Source of the DNA: Balneola vulgaris DSM 17893
Lineage (GTDB): Bacteria; Bacteroidota; Rhodothermia; Balneolales; Balneolaceae
Direction: 5' to 3'
Length of the DNA: 64,000 bases
NCBI RefSeq assembly: GCF_000375465.1
Contig: NZ_AQXH01000001.1
Location: 953,212-1,017,211, forward strand
In this document: piece after piece, positions 1 to 9,112 of the stretch
Position numbering within the stretch: position 1 is the first letter of the stretch
Layout of the letters: each line of letters opens with the position of its first letter
The notes under the pieces: generated by a model
Databases searched by the model: none
Seen by the model: the letters and a program-made list of their open reading frames with translations, nothing else
Told to the model about the DNA's origin: nothing
Position numbers and translations under genes: made by a program

Positions 1-600
1 TTTTTTAACACGCATATTCACTCGTTCATCATCCCAGAATGCTGTATCTACACCCCCTAAATACAACAGTGTAAATTTTGTATTTGAACGCTTATTCTCT
101 TCAATTAATGCTTTGGTAAAACCTTGAATAGCAAATTTTGAAGCGGCGTATACACTAGAATTCTTCATAACATATTTACCCATAGTACCGGGAAACATCA
201 CCACTGCCGATTGCTCTTCATTCATATGCCTCATTACAGTTTGAGTAACTAGGAACGTACCAAACACATTTACATCAATTACCTCTTTTGCATCCGAGGC
301 TTTGATCTCTAAGAATGGTTGTATTAAGCCCTGACCAAATGCATTTACCAACACATCAATTTTACCGAGGTTATCTTCTATTTCTTGAGCCATCTTTCGT
401 ACAGACTCTTCATCGGTAGCGTTAACGTGTATAGCATAAGCGTCTCCACCACTATCGTTTATCTGTTTAGCAATTTCTTCCGCTTTAGTTTTATTTCGAG
501 CTGCTAAAACTACTTTCGCACCTTCTTTTCCAAAGGCCATCGCCGTTTCTGAGCCTATGCCACCCGAGCCACCCACTATGAGCACAATCTTATTCTTCAT
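1..600 (-). CDS. SDR family oxidoreductase (partial, C-terminus beyond window)
   Basis: Read by eye on the minus strand from an ATG at 600; the reading frame is open to base 1, so about 200 residues are present and the C-terminus is missing. The N-terminus KIVLIVGGSGGIGSE is a Rossmann dinucleotide-binding loop of the short-chain dehydrogenase/reductase family (usual form TGxxxGIG). Later the frame reads NAFGQG, matching the family's NNAG element, and VYAASKFAI, which contains the YxxxK catalytic pair. These enzymes reduce or oxidise carbonyl/hydroxyl groups with NAD(P)H in the cytoplasm. The substrate cannot be told from the sequence. Its promoter should lie in 601-680, between it and the purL terminator. 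Confidence 0.88.
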   Translation of the reverse strand, partial: MKNKIVLIVGGSGGIGSETAMAFGKEGAKVVLAARNKTKAEEIAKQINDSGGDAYAIHVNATDEESVRKMAQEIEDNLGKIDVLVNAFGQGLIQPFLEIKASDAKEVIDVNVFGTFLVTQTVMRHMNEEQSAVVMFPGTMGKYVMKNSSVYAASKFAIQGFTKALIEENKRSNTKFTLLYLGGVDTAFWDDERVNMRVKK

Positions 601-680
601 GTTTCTCTCTGTCTTAATGAATATTCAAAGATTGAAATGTCATTGAGTGCACTATTCGTTCCTGAATACCCTCTAGAAAC

Positions 681-706
681 AAAAAAGGCCCACCGAAGTG
701 AGCCTT
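681..706 (-). terminator. Intrinsic terminator of purL
   Basis: On the minus strand a 9-bp stem AAGGCTCAC/GTGGGCCTT (one T-G wobble) closes a TTCG tetraloop and is followed by six T. It lies 26 nt after the purL stop codon and separates purL from the SDR gene. Confidence 0.9.
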
Positions 707-731
707 AATATCAATTTATATAAGATGATGT

Positions 732-2969
732 TTACGCTTCCATAGCTTTAGGAATGACATTTTCATGTATTTCAGTCATTTCTTCTACATCAAGCTCAGC
801 CATACCTTCAATTACTAACTTGGTGCCATTTACTTCACCCAAAGCAATTACGGGTACACCAGCATTTTTGAAATGAGCTAAACAGGTATCAACATCTTTC
901 TGATCTACAGTTATAATAACACCTGATTGTGCTTCACTGAAAAGCACTTCGTGTTGTGAACCAGATAAGCCGTTCACTGTTATGTTTGCACCTAATTTAC
1001 CAAAGATAGCCATCTCAGCTAATGCTATAGAAAGGCCACCATCAGATAAGTCATGCGCCGCTGTTATAAACCCTGCTTTAATGGCATCAAGTAAACTGTT
1101 TTGAAGCTTTACTTCGAAGTTGATATCTAACTCCGGTGCATCACCAGTAGTTAAACCATGAACTACTTTTAGATACTCAGTTCCCCCTAATCCTTTACGA
1201 TCTGCACCAATATATAGTACAGCATCGCCTTCTTTTTTGAAGTCTGGAGTAGTAGTATGGTTCTCTACATCTTCAATTAACCCAAGCATACCAATAATTG
1301 GCGATGGGAAAATAGCGCTATTTGGATTCTCGTTGTAGAAACTCACATTACCACCAGTAACAGGCGTATTAAGAGCTTTACAAGCGTCGCCCATTCCATT
1401 TAAAGCTTCTTTAAACGTGTAGTATACTTCCGGCTTATATGGGTTTCCAAAGTTTAGGCAATTTGTAATTGCTAAAGGTCTACCACCTGAACAAACTACA
1501 TTTCTAGCGGATTCTACTACGGCGATCTGCCCACCCCTTCTTGGGTTTAAGTACACATATCGCCCGTTACAATCTGTTTTAGCTACAAGCCCACGATTAG
1601 TGCCCTTCACTCGTATTACGCCTGAATCTGATACACCTGGAGGAGTTACAGTGTTAGTTCTTACGGTAGTGTCATACTGTTCGTGAACCCACTTTTTGGA
1701 TGCAATATTCGGTGAGTTCAATAATTTCTTAATAGTACCTGCATGGTCTATTGGATGATCAACTGAGTTCACGTCAAATGATTGAACTTCATCTAAATAA
1801 GCAGGTCTTTTTGTCTCACGGATATATTGCGGAGCGCCTCCACCTAATACTAGGTGCTCAGCTGGGATATCCGCTTTCACTTCACCGTCTTTCATGTAAG
1901 TTACACGATCGGTATCAACCACCTCACCGATAACTACACCATGTAGATCCCACTTCTCATATACATCGATTACTTCTTGCTCTCGTCCCTTTTCAGCAAC
2001 AATAAGCATACGTTCTTGGCTTTCTGAAAGTAAAAGCTCATAGGCCGTCATACCCGCTTCACGTGCAGGAACTTTATCAAGATCTACGAGCATACCCTGT
2101 TCACCTTTAGCAGTCATCTCTGAAGTAGAACAAGCAATACCCGCTGCACCCATATCCTGCATACCTACTACGGCACCAGTTTTCAACACTTCTAAAGATG
2201 CCTCAAGTAATAACTTCTCTGTGAAAGGATCACCTACTTGAACACTAGGTCTTTTTGCTTCACTTTCTTCACTAATTTCTTCGGAAGCAAAAGTAGCACC
2301 ATGAATACCATCTCTACCTGTACTGGCGCCTACAATAATTACCGGATTACCAATGCCTTTAGATATAGCTGAAACCGTTTTACCAGCCTCAACCAAACCG
2401 ATACTCATCGCATTTACCAGAGGATTGCCTTCATAACTTTCGTCGAAGCAAACTTCTCCTCCAATAACTGGAATACCGAATGAGTTTCCGTAGTCACCAA
2501 TTCCTCTAACTACACCATCTAACAAATAACGAACACGTGGGTTTTCTAGGCTACCAAATCTGAGTGAGTTTAAACTCGCTACTGGGCGTGCACCCATGGT
2601 AAAAATATCGCGATGAATACCACCTACCCCAGTTGCCGCTCCTTGATAAGGCTCAATGGCGGATGGGTGATTGTGACTTTCAATCTTAAAAGCGCATCCA
2701 AGACCATCACCAATATCTACTAAACCAGCATTTTCTTCTCCAGCTCCAACTAGTAAATGCTCACCTTCTCGAGGTAGTTTTTTCAACTCAACAATTGAGT
2801 TTTTGTAAGAGCAATGCTCACTCCACATCACAGAATACACTCCTAATTCTGTAAATGTTGGCACCCGACCTAAGCGGGTTTTGATCATTTCAAACTCTTC
2901 TTCGTTTAAACCGTGCTCAAGGGCTAGTGCTAGGTTTACTTCAGGTTCTTGGACTTTATCTGCAGCCAT
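732..2969 (-). CDS. purL: Phosphoribosylformylglycinamidine synthase, PurL subunit
   Basis: Catalyses the ATP- and glutamine-dependent amination of FGAR to FGAM, the fourth step of purine synthesis, in the cytoplasm. The 745-residue length fits the small PurL type that works with separate PurS and PurQ subunits, rather than the about 1300-residue single-chain enzyme; purS and purQ are not in this window. Visible family motifs are SEHCSYK near residues 50-56, [11 protein letters not shown] near 97-107, the glycine-rich [12 protein letters not shown] just after, and a second-half NVSFYNE nucleotide region. The start is ATG at 2969. The next gene upstream on the same strand (HAD phosphatase) is 112 nt away. 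A good terminator follows. Confidence 0.97.
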   Translation of the reverse strand: MAADKVQEPEVNLALALEHGLNEEEFEMIKTRLGRVPTFTELGVYSVMWSEHCSYKNSIVELKKLPREGEHLLVGAGEENAGLVDIGDGLGCAFKIESHNHPSAIEPYQGAATGVGGIHRDIFTMGARPVASLNSLRFGSLENPRVRYLLDGVVRGIGDYGNSFGIPVIGGEVCFDESYEGNPLVNAMSIGLVEAGKTVSAISKGIGNPVIIVGASTGRDGIHGATFASEEISEESEAKRPSVQVGDPFTEKLLLEASLEVLKTGAVVGMQDMGAAGIACSTSEMTAKGEQGMLVDLDKVPAREAGMTAYELLLSESQERMLIVAEKGREQEVIDVYEKWDLHGVVIGEVVDTDRVTYMKDGEVKADIPAEHLVLGGGAPQYIRETKRPAYLDEVQSFDVNSVDHPIDHAGTIKKLLNSPNIASKKWVHEQYDTTVRTNTVTPPGVSDSGVIRVKGTNRGLVAKTDCNGRYVYLNPRRGGQIAVVESARNVVCSGGRPLAITNCLNFGNPYKPEVYYTFKEALNGMGDACKALNTPVTGGNVSFYNENPNSAIFPSPIIGMLGLIEDVENHTTTPDFKKEGDAVLYIGADRKGLGGTEYLKVVHGLTTGDAPELDINFEVKLQNSLLDAIKAGFITAAHDLSDGGLSIALAEMAIFGKLGANITVNGLSGSQHEVLFSEAQSGVIITVDQKDVDTCLAHFKNAGVPVIALGEVNGTKLVIEGMAELDVEEMTEIHENVIPKAMEA

Positions 2970-3081
2970 GAATATTGATGCGTTATTATTTAGAAGTTGA
3001 AAGCTATTAAGGTACGAGGATTTTCAGATAAATGATGGTTCCGTTTTCCACCATTATTCCACAATTCGGGCAATTCCTTTA

Positions 3082-3789
3082 TTAGGAATCAAAGAGTGTT
3101 TTTTCTAGTTCTCGGAAGTCGCTAAAAACAAGATCAGCAAGCTCTTCACCCTCTTTGATTGGGTTCTGAGTAAACCAAGCTACTTTCCAACTAGCATTTT
3201 TACCACCTCGCACATCTGAACTAAGTGAATCACCCACATATAGAATCTCCTCGCGTTCAACATTTACTAATTCAGTAGCATGATCAAATATTTTAGGATG
3301 TGGCTTCATCACCCCTATCTCTTCAGAAACAATTAAAGCGTTGGATATTTCTTTAAAGCCAAATTGATCGATTTTTAGCCATTGTGTTTCAGCAAAACCA
3401 TTTGTGATAATGCCTACTGGATACGAGGATGCAATTTTATCAAAAATCTCTTTTGTACCTTCAATCCATTCCCAGTGATTTCGATAATATTGCATATATA
3501 CTTTTCCTGCTTCCTCATGCATTGCACCATCTAATCCCAGCGCTACAAAAGTTTCCTCGAATCTGCGCCTATGTAAAATATGACGGTCGATTTCACCTCT
3601 ACCATATTCCATCCATAAACCGCTATTAATTTCATGATATTTTGCTATCAATTCTGACAAGCTTACACCTTTAAAGAAATCCTCAAAGTGGTCATGAACG
3701 TCCTTTAATCCTGCTTTTTCAGCTTTTTTATGATCAAGGAGAGTGTCATCTAAATCGAAGTAAATGAATTTTGGTCGTAAGTGTGACAA
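3082..3789 (-). CDS. HAD-family phosphatase, YjjG-like (non-canonical pyrimidine nucleotidase type)
   Basis: A 235-residue haloacid dehalogenase-fold hydrolase. Motif I is FDLDDTLLD at residues 11-19 with nucleophile Asp12, motif II is GIITNG, and motif IV is YVGDSLSSDVRGG. The helical cap follows motif I, as in the YjjG/YfnB subgroup, which dephosphorylates pyrimidine nucleotides including non-canonical ones; that specificity is inferred from overall resemblance only. The start is probably a TTG at 3789: an in-frame TAA lies a few codons upstream and there is no ATG before motif I. It is divergent from the LemA gene, with a 92-nt shared promoter region. Confidence 0.87.
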   Translation of the reverse strand: MSHLRPKFIYFDLDDTLLDHKKAEKAGLKDVHDHFEDFFKGVSLSELIAKYHEINSGLWMEYGRGEIDRHILHRRRFEETFVALGLDGAMHEEAGKVYMQYYRNHWEWIEGTKEIFDKIASSYPVGIITNGFAETQWLKIDQFGFKEISNALIVSEEIGVMKPHPKIFDHATELVNVEREEILYVGDSLSSDVRGGKNASWKVAWFTQNPIKEGEELADLVFSDFRELEKTLFDS

Positions 3790-3881
3790 TGGAACAGTTT
3801 TTGATTAATGTTGAAAGAAATTGAACCCATTTTAATCTTGGCTCGTAAGGGGCCACAAAGTAATCAACTAAATACAAAATC

Positions 3882-4472
3882 ATGAAAGCAAAATTTCTTG
3901 TAGGGATCGGTGTCGTAGTATTGTTAATCATCTATGGTATCAGTGTAAATAACGGACTAGTGGATAAAGAGGAACAAGTAGAAAGTGCATGGGCACAGGT
4001 TGAAAATCAGTATCAACGAAGAGCTGATTTAATTCCTAATCTTGTTAACACTGTTAAAGGTGCAGCAGACTTTGAGCAGGAAACATTGACTTCAGTTATT
4101 GAAGCACGAAGTAAAGCAACTTCTGTGAACATCAGTGCGGATGATTTAAACGACCCAGCCAAGTTGGCTCAGTTTCAGCAGGCACAAACTCAGTTAAGTG
4201 GTGCACTCTCTCGACTACTAGTATCTGTGGAGCGTTATCCTGAATTGAAAGCAAATTCAAACTTCAGAGATCTTCAAACTCAACTTGAGGGAACTGAAAA
4301 CCGCATTGCTACTGAAAGAAAACGCTTCAATGACACAGCTCAAGGCTATAACACTGCGATCAGAAAATTCCCAGCAAGTATTTTCGCAAGCATTGGCGGC
4401 TTTGAACGAAAAGCATATTTCGAAGCTGAACAAGGCGCAGACACTGTTCCTACTGTCGACTTTAATAATTAA
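3882..4472 (+). CDS. LemA family protein
   Basis: 196 residues. One N-terminal membrane segment (about residues 5-21) is followed by a helical domain with the LemA signature WAQVENQYQRRADLIPNLV and VKGAADFEQETLTSV. LemA proteins sit in the inner membrane with a long helical domain outside; their molecular role is not settled. LemA next to TPM-domain genes is a recurrent arrangement in many bacteria, and here two TPM genes follow on the same strand. A strong terminator separates LemA from them, so full operon transcription would need read-through. Confidence 0.93.
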   Translation: MKAKFLVGIGVVVLLIIYGISVNNGLVDKEEQVESAWAQVENQYQRRADLIPNLVNTVKGAADFEQETLTSVIEARSKATSVNISADDLNDPAKLAQFQQAQTQLSGALSRLLVSVERYPELKANSNFRDLQTQLEGTENRIATERKRFNDTAQGYNTAIRKFPASIFASIGGFERKAYFEAEQGADTVPTVDFNN

Positions 4473-4478
4473 AACATT

Positions 4479-4507
4479 GGGTCTTATTTAACTAAGACCC
4501 TTTTTTT
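4479..4507 (+). terminator. Intrinsic terminator between LemA and the TPM genes
   Basis: Perfect 8-bp stem GGGTCTTA/TAAGACCC with a 6-nt loop, followed directly by seven T. It ends 24 nt before the next start codon, so it may act as a partial terminator that lowers expression of the downstream TPM pair. Confidence 0.88.
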
Positions 4508-4530
4508 AGCATAGATAAAGACTATTTAAC

Positions 4531-4971
4531 ATGGCAAAATTTCTAACTAAAGAACAAGAGCAAACTGTTATACAAGCCATTAAAGATGCAGAAATGGCAA
4601 CATCGGGAGAGATTCGAGTTCACATAGAAGCCAAATGTAAAGCGGATGATGCCCTGACCAGAGCCAAAGAAGTTTTTGCAGAACTAAAAATGCATGAAAC
4701 AGAATTGCGAAATGGCACCATCATTTATGTTGCAACCAAGGATCACAAAATTGCAATTTGGGGTGATGAAGGAATTCACAGCAAAGTTGGACAAGATTTT
4801 TGGGATCAAGAATTGGAACTAATAACTCGATATTTCATGGCTGATGATTATGAAACCGGCTTAAAAGAAGCTGTTTTAAAAATCGGCGAGAAATTAAAAG
4901 AGCATTTCCCATATCAAACCGATGATGTGAATGAGCTACCTGATGATATTAGTTACGGGGAGGGACATTAA
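4531..4971 (+). CDS. TPM-domain protein (cytoplasmic form)
   Basis: 146 residues without signal peptide or membrane segment. It matches the TPM fold (TLP18.3/Psb32/MOLO-1 family): TSGEIRVHIEAKC, then a hydrophobic strand GTIIYVATKDHKIAIWGDEGIH, then TGLKEAVLKIGEKLKEHFP. TPM proteins have been reported as acid phosphatases or photosystem-repair factors; the bacterial role is not firm. Its TAA stop overlaps the ATG of the next gene (TAATG), and a strong ribosome site GGGGAGGGA lies just upstream of that start, so the two TPM proteins should be made together. Confidence 0.85.
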   Translation: MAKFLTKEQEQTVIQAIKDAEMATSGEIRVHIEAKCKADDALTRAKEVFAELKMHETELRNGTIIYVATKDHKIAIWGDEGIHSKVGQDFWDQELELITRYFMADDYETGLKEAVLKIGEKLKEHFPYQTDDVNELPDDISYGEGH

Positions 4972-5768
4972 TGCCGTTATTTAAAAAAATGAGATCATTT
5001 TTAACCCTCTTCATTTTATTTCTTCCCCCTGCATTAATCGCGCAAGATTTTATTCCTAACAGTCCTAGAGGCATGGTGAATGATTATGCCGATATGTTGA
5101 CAAGTAGTGAAGAGAACGACCTTGAGCGTATGCTGCGCAGTTATCGCGACACTACCACAAATGCTGTTGTGATTTCTACTATAGAATCTTTGGAAGGCTA
5201 CTTAATTGAAGAAGTAGCTACCGAAATGTTCAACAAGTGGCGTATGTGGGAAGGCGATCGCTATAACGGTGTTTTAATTTTAGTTGCTAGAGATGAGAAA
5301 AAGCTCAGAATAGAAGTCGGTTATGGCCTAGAAGGTGCTATCCCCGATGTAATGGCTGGGCGAATTGTTGATGACATCATCACCCCTAGTTTTAGGAGTG
5401 GGGATGTACACGGTGGTTTAAAACGTGCAGCCGGAGCAATCATTCAATTGGCAGCTGGAGAATTCGAAGGCTTTCCAGAAAACTCATCTTCAGATGGTGG
5501 CTTTCCCATTGATGTGATCATTTTCATCATCATCGTGATTTTTGTTTTAATCTCTCGAGGTAGAGGTGGCAATCATGGCGGAGGTAAACGTACCCTTAGT
5601 GCAGGTGAAGTCCTTTTCTGGGGCAGCATGCTAGGTGGTGGTCCACGTCGTGGCAGTGGCTCTTCGTTCGGAGGAGGTAGCGGATTTGGTGGTGGAGGCG
5701 GCTTCGGTGGCTTTAGCGGCGGCGGAGGCTTTGGCTCTGGTGGTGGAGGCGCTAGCGGAGGCTGGTAA
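4971..5768 (+). CDS. Secreted/membrane TPM-domain protein with Gly-rich tail (YgcG-like)
   Basis: 265 residues: a signal peptide (about 1-25, ending LIAQ), a TPM domain (about 32-160; MVNDYADMLTSSEENDLE, then VEVGYGLEGAIPD-like residues), a membrane segment (about 178-195, VIIFIIIVIFVLI), and a glycine/serine-rich tail of about 65 residues. This order is the YgcG type, usually encoded beside LemA. The tail is low complexity and could be a flexible or self-associating cytoplasmic extension. It begins within the stop codon of the preceding gene. Function is unknown beyond the association with LemA. Confidence 0.9.
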   Translation: MPLFKKMRSFLTLFILFLPPALIAQDFIPNSPRGMVNDYADMLTSSEENDLERMLRSYRDTTTNAVVISTIESLEGYLIEEVATEMFNKWRMWEGDRYNGVLILVARDEKKLRIEVGYGLEGAIPDVMAGRIVDDIITPSFRSGDVHGGLKRAAGAIIQLAAGEFEGFPENSSSDGGFPIDVIIFIIIVIFVLISRGRGGNHGGGKRTLSAGEVLFWGSMLGGGPRRGSGSSFGGGSGFGGGGGFGGFSGGGGFGSGGGGASGGW

Positions 5769-5790
5769 GTCTTACCACATTAAATCATTT

Positions 5791-5829
5791 AAAGGGATGA
5801 GTGTTATTTAAAATACTCATCCCTTTTTT
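5791..5829. terminator. Bidirectional terminator between the TPM genes and the PLP enzyme
   Basis: Stem AAGGGATGAGT/ACTCATCCCTT with a 12-nt loop, followed by six T on the plus strand. The minus-strand side has only a short T run, so it acts mainly on the LemA/TPM unit. Confidence 0.85.
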
Positions 5830-5830
5830 A

Positions 5831-7051
5831 TTATAAAGCTTGGTCTAGATCTGCAATAATGTCTTCAGCACTTTCAATACCAACAGCTAATCGAACAAGG
5901 CCATCGGTGATGCCTGCTTCACATCTAAGTTGCTCGTCTACTACCGAATGAGTCATAGAGGCTGGATGCTGAATCAGAGTATCTACGGTTCCCAAACTAA
6001 CAGCAAGCGTACATAACTTCACTGAATTCATCATCTTTTCACCTGCACTGTACCCTCCTTTTAATTCAAAAGATATAATGCCACTATAGCCGTTTTCCAT
6101 AATACTGGCTGCTAAAGAGTGCTGAGGATGAGAAGCCAGCCCAGGATACCATACTTTTTCCACAACTGTATGAGCTTCTAAAAACTCAGCTACCCGCATC
6201 GCATTACTCGAATGCTTCTCCATTCTTAATGCTAATGTCTTTAGGCCATTCATAGTAATCCAAGCATCCATAGGACCTGAAATTCCACCTAGGTTTTTTC
6301 TAAATACAAAGGTTTGGTGTTCTTCAAGAAATGATTGTTTAGCCACCATCACTCCGCCAATAATAGTACCGTGGCCACCCATGTATTTTGTAGTTGAATG
6401 AACTACTACATCGGCACCAAACTTAAGCGGCTTTAAGTGATATGGAGTAGCAAAAGTGTTATCTACCATTACTTTAGCGCCATACTGCTTTGCTAGGTCT
6501 GAGATACCTTGAATATCACTCACTTTCATGGTTGGATTCGCGATACTCTCCAAATAAATGAGAGCCGTGTTAGGGTTTTTCTTCAGCTCCATCTCAACCA
6601 AAAATAAATCACTGGTATCAATGAATGAACAACTCATCCCTAGCATATCAGACTCTTCTTTCAAGAACTGACTTGTACATCCATATAAAGCGTCTTGAGC
6701 TATAATGTGCTTACCATTTGCAATACTTATAATCCCAGTTGTGATGGCTGCCATACCGCTACCAAAGGCCATTCCAACGTATTCATCCGCATCTTTCAGT
6801 CCATAGGTCTCAAGCTCACAAGCTGCTCGTTCTAGATGCTCAACCGTTGGGTTTCCAAGTCTTGAATAGATATGAGAAGCCCCTCCTTCTTCATGTGCAA
6901 ATGCCTTTGCTCCTTCCTCTACGTTGTTAAATACATAGGTAGATGTTTGGTATATGGGCGTGATATGAGATCCATATTGATCTTTATTCTTTTCACCGGC
7001 ATGAACTGCACAGGATTCGAAAGTGAGTTCTTTATTTTTTAAATCTATCAT
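5831..7051 (-). CDS. Cys/Met metabolism PLP enzyme, methionine gamma-lyase-like
   Basis: 406 residues of the trans-sulfuration fold-type I family. Visible residues are YSRLGNPT (62-69, phosphate-binding Tyr/Arg from the neighbouring subunit), VDNT with Asp197, and STTKYMGGH with PLP-binding Lys222. LYGCT at 122-126 places Tyr123 and Cys125 where methionine gamma-lyases have their characteristic Tyr-Cys pair; cystathionine gamma-synthases and most beta/gamma-lyases lack this Cys. The likely reaction is L-methionine to methanethiol, 2-oxobutyrate and ammonia. Its ATG overlaps the stop of an upstream Lrp-type regulator (ATGA), as in the mdeR-mdeA arrangement of Pseudomonas. Cystathionine gamma-lyase is the main alternative. 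Confidence 0.85.
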   Translation of the reverse strand: MIDLKNKELTFESCAVHAGEKNKDQYGSHITPIYQTSTYVFNNVEEGAKAFAHEEGGASHIYSRLGNPTVEHLERAACELETYGLKDADEYVGMAFGSGMAAITTGIISIANGKHIIAQDALYGCTSQFLKEESDMLGMSCSFIDTSDLFLVEMELKKNPNTALIYLESIANPTMKVSDIQGISDLAKQYGAKVMVDNTFATPYHLKPLKFGADVVVHSTTKYMGGHGTIIGGVMVAKQSFLEEHQTFVFRKNLGGISGPMDAWITMNGLKTLALRMEKHSSNAMRVAEFLEAHTVVEKVWYPGLASHPQHSLAASIMENGYSGIISFELKGGYSAGEKMMNSVKLCTLAVSLGTVDTLIQHPASMTHSVVDEQLRCEAGITDGLVRLAVGIESAEDIIADLDQAL

Positions 7052-7518
7052 AGTACGGGGATATTAGTTTCTTCCTTAATGGTATTGAGAACTATACTTG
7101 TATGGAGGCGTTGCAAATCGGGCAATGTGGTCAACTTTGTTCGCATAAATTGTTCATAGTCTTTAGTGTCTTTAACCACCACATGGAGTAGAAAATCGCC
7201 TTCTCCAGTAGTATTGTAACACGCTAGAATCTCTGGTATCGCCTTCACTGCATTCGTGAATTCTTCTAACAAACTTAATTGATGCATATTTAAAGTCACC
7301 GTAACAAATACCGACAATCCCTTTTCAACCGCTTCCTTATTTAGCTTTGCGGTATACCCTTCGATAATCCCTTCACGCTCTAACCTTCTAACTCGCTCTA
7401 ATGTTGGCGTTGTGGTTAATCCTATCCTTGAAGCCAACTCACTATTAGTAATGCGCCCTTCTTCTTGTAAGGTTTTAAGTATCAAACGGTCTATATGATC
7501 AATATTCGCTTTTTCCAT
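7048..7518 (-). CDS. Lrp/AsnC family transcriptional regulator
   Basis: 156 residues from ATG 7518: an N-terminal winged HTH (IDHIDRLILKTLQEEGRITNSELASRIGL...) and a C-terminal RAM/AsnC ligand domain (VKAIPEILACYNTTGEGDFLLHVV). A longer frame to 7566 would begin with TTG and add 16 residues not typical of the family, so ATG 7518 is preferred. It is translationally coupled to the methionine gamma-lyase-like gene and probably senses an amino acid, most simply methionine, to control that gene. The ligand is inferred from context only. Confidence 0.92.
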   Translation of the reverse strand: MEKANIDHIDRLILKTLQEEGRITNSELASRIGLTTTPTLERVRRLEREGIIEGYTAKLNKEAVEKGLSVFVTVTLNMHQLSLLEEFTNAVKAIPEILACYNTTGEGDFLLHVVVKDTKDYEQFMRTKLTTLPDLQRLHTSIVLNTIKEETNIPVL

Positions 7519-7633
7519 ACCTATAGTATATTTATTTAATATAATTTTATACTCATCGCTATTCAAAGAATATAATACTATATAAAAATAGTTATGTAGT
7601 TTATTATTCTTTTATGAGTTGAGCAGTTTTCAT

Positions 7634-7661
7634 AAAAAAAGCTCGACATATTGCCGAGCTT
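7634..7661 (-). terminator. Intrinsic terminator of the M20 peptidase gene
   Basis: On the minus strand, stem AAGCTCG/CGAGCTT around a 9-nt loop, followed by seven T. It lies just beyond the peptidase stop codon. Confidence 0.85.
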
Positions 7662-7692
7662 CGATTTTTATAATTAAGAGATGACTATGCCT

Positions 7693-8988
7693 TTAGTTCG
7701 CAACTCCAGTCTGCGATAACAACAATAGTAAAGCACGTTGTATAGCTAAGTGTCCATCTTTATTTAACCACCATTCGTGAAGGGAGTGTCCATGTGCTCC
7801 TACTCCACCTCTACCAATTGTAACTGAAGGGATGCCTAATGATATAGGTATATTTGAATCGGTTGAACTACGACCTAGACTAGGTTCTCCACCTAAAAAG
7901 ACCGTGGTTGCCATAGCATTCTGAACTAAAGGATCATTATCGGCTATTTCACCAGAAGGTCGATTCCCGATCATGTCGATATCAACGGTTAGTGGAGCGC
8001 CGCTTCTTCGGAAAGCATTCTCTTCATCTACGCCTTTCTGTATAGCTCGTTTAAGGATGGCATCAATTTTATTTAAGCTTTCAGGGCTAACCGACCTCAT
8101 ATCTACTTCCATCCAAGCCTCGAATGGAACCGAGTTTACTGAAGTACCTCCCCCAATTCTTCCAATATTAAAGCTAGTTCTAGGACCATCGCTAGTAAAC
8201 TTATCCGCTTCAATACTAAAGTGGTTTACAGCTCTTGATAAGGCATGAGCTGGATTCACATACCCAAAGCTTCCCCATGAATGTCCGCCCGGACCTTTAA
8301 AGGTAACTCGGTACCTATACGATCCTAGCCCTTTATTAATAACTCGATTTAAGCCTCCACCGTCAACGGCAATCCATTGATCGATTTTTGGTCCACCTTC
8401 GCGAAAGATATGCTTAACACCGCGCAGATCACCTAATCCTTCTTCGCCTACTGTTCCTATAAAGAGTACATCGTCTTCGGTTTCGATATTAGATGCTTCA
8501 AGTGCACGTAGAACCGTAAGTACTACTACCAGACCTCTTGTATCATCTCCAATTCCCGGAGCATACAATGTATCACCTCTCATCTTTACCGTTACGTCTG
8601 TTTCTTCAGGAAACACGGTATCAATATGAGCATCAAGTGCCACGGTTTTATTGCCTTTTGTGCCCTTTCGAAGAGCTAATACATTCCCAACTTCATCTAT
8701 CCAAACTGAATCAGCGCCTGCTTCTTTCAGCATTTCTGCATACTTCGCTGCTCGCTTTTCTTCTTTAAAAGGTGGAGCTGGTATTTCAGTGAGTAAGATT
8801 AAATCCTGAGTTGTTTTATCATCTATTTTATAGATGTAATCGAGTGCAGACTTTACATTATCCTTTTTTGATAACTCCGTAATGCCTTTCACATATTTCT
8901 TGTCTACCGCGTTATTTTGCGATAAGACGCCTTCCGTAGTTCCTAATAGATAAACTGCTGTTAGCAGTATGATTGATTTTATTCTCAT
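7693..8988 (-). CDS. M20/M25/M40 family metallo-hydrolase (exported)
   Basis: 431 residues with an N-terminal signal peptide (about 1-24). It is a dizinc peptidase/deacylase: DAHIDTVFP carries the first zinc His and the catalytic Asp, GIGDDTRGL the bridging Asp, GEEGLGDLRG the general-base Glu and a zinc Glu, and HSLHEWW the C-terminal zinc His. The middle part with GGHSWGSFG is the dimerisation/lid domain. The closest type is the peptidase T/ArgE-like aminoacylase group; substrate unknown, acting in the periplasm. Single gene between two terminators. Confidence 0.9.
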   Translation of the reverse strand: MRIKSIILLTAVYLLGTTEGVLSQNNAVDKKYVKGITELSKKDNVKSALDYIYKIDDKTTQDLILLTEIPAPPFKEEKRAAKYAEMLKEAGADSVWIDEVGNVLALRKGTKGNKTVALDAHIDTVFPEETDVTVKMRGDTLYAPGIGDDTRGLVVVLTVLRALEASNIETEDDVLFIGTVGEEGLGDLRGVKHIFREGGPKIDQWIAVDGGGLNRVINKGLGSYRYRVTFKGPGGHSWGSFGYVNPAHALSRAVNHFSIEADKFTSDGPRTSFNIGRIGGGTSVNSVPFEAWMEVDMRSVSPESLNKIDAILKRAIQKGVDEENAFRRSGAPLTVDIDMIGNRPSGEIADNDPLVQNAMATTVFLGGEPSLGRSSTDSNIPISLGIPSVTIGRGGVGAHGHSLHEWWLNKDGHLAIQRALLLLLSQTGVAN

Positions 8989-9052
8989 ATATATACATTT
9001 AAGTTGAGGCTATTATAAGAGAAACAACTTAGTATTGAAATGATTTCGCCAT

Positions 9053-9086
9053 AAAAAAAGCCCCTCCGGTTTCAACCGATAGGGGC
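9053..9086 (-). terminator. Intrinsic terminator of fadE
   Basis: Minus-strand stem GCCCCT/AGGGGC continuing after a one-base bulge into TCGG/CCGG, followed by seven T. Confidence 0.88.
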
Positions 9087-9112
9087 GAGTTGTCACACGA
9101 AAATAAGATCTT

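Noticed and set aside
7519-7566. TTG-started extension of the Lrp regulator
   Set aside because: Sixteen extra residues with no family counterpart, rare start codon, AT-rich promoter-like sequence; ATG 7518 gives the usual length.
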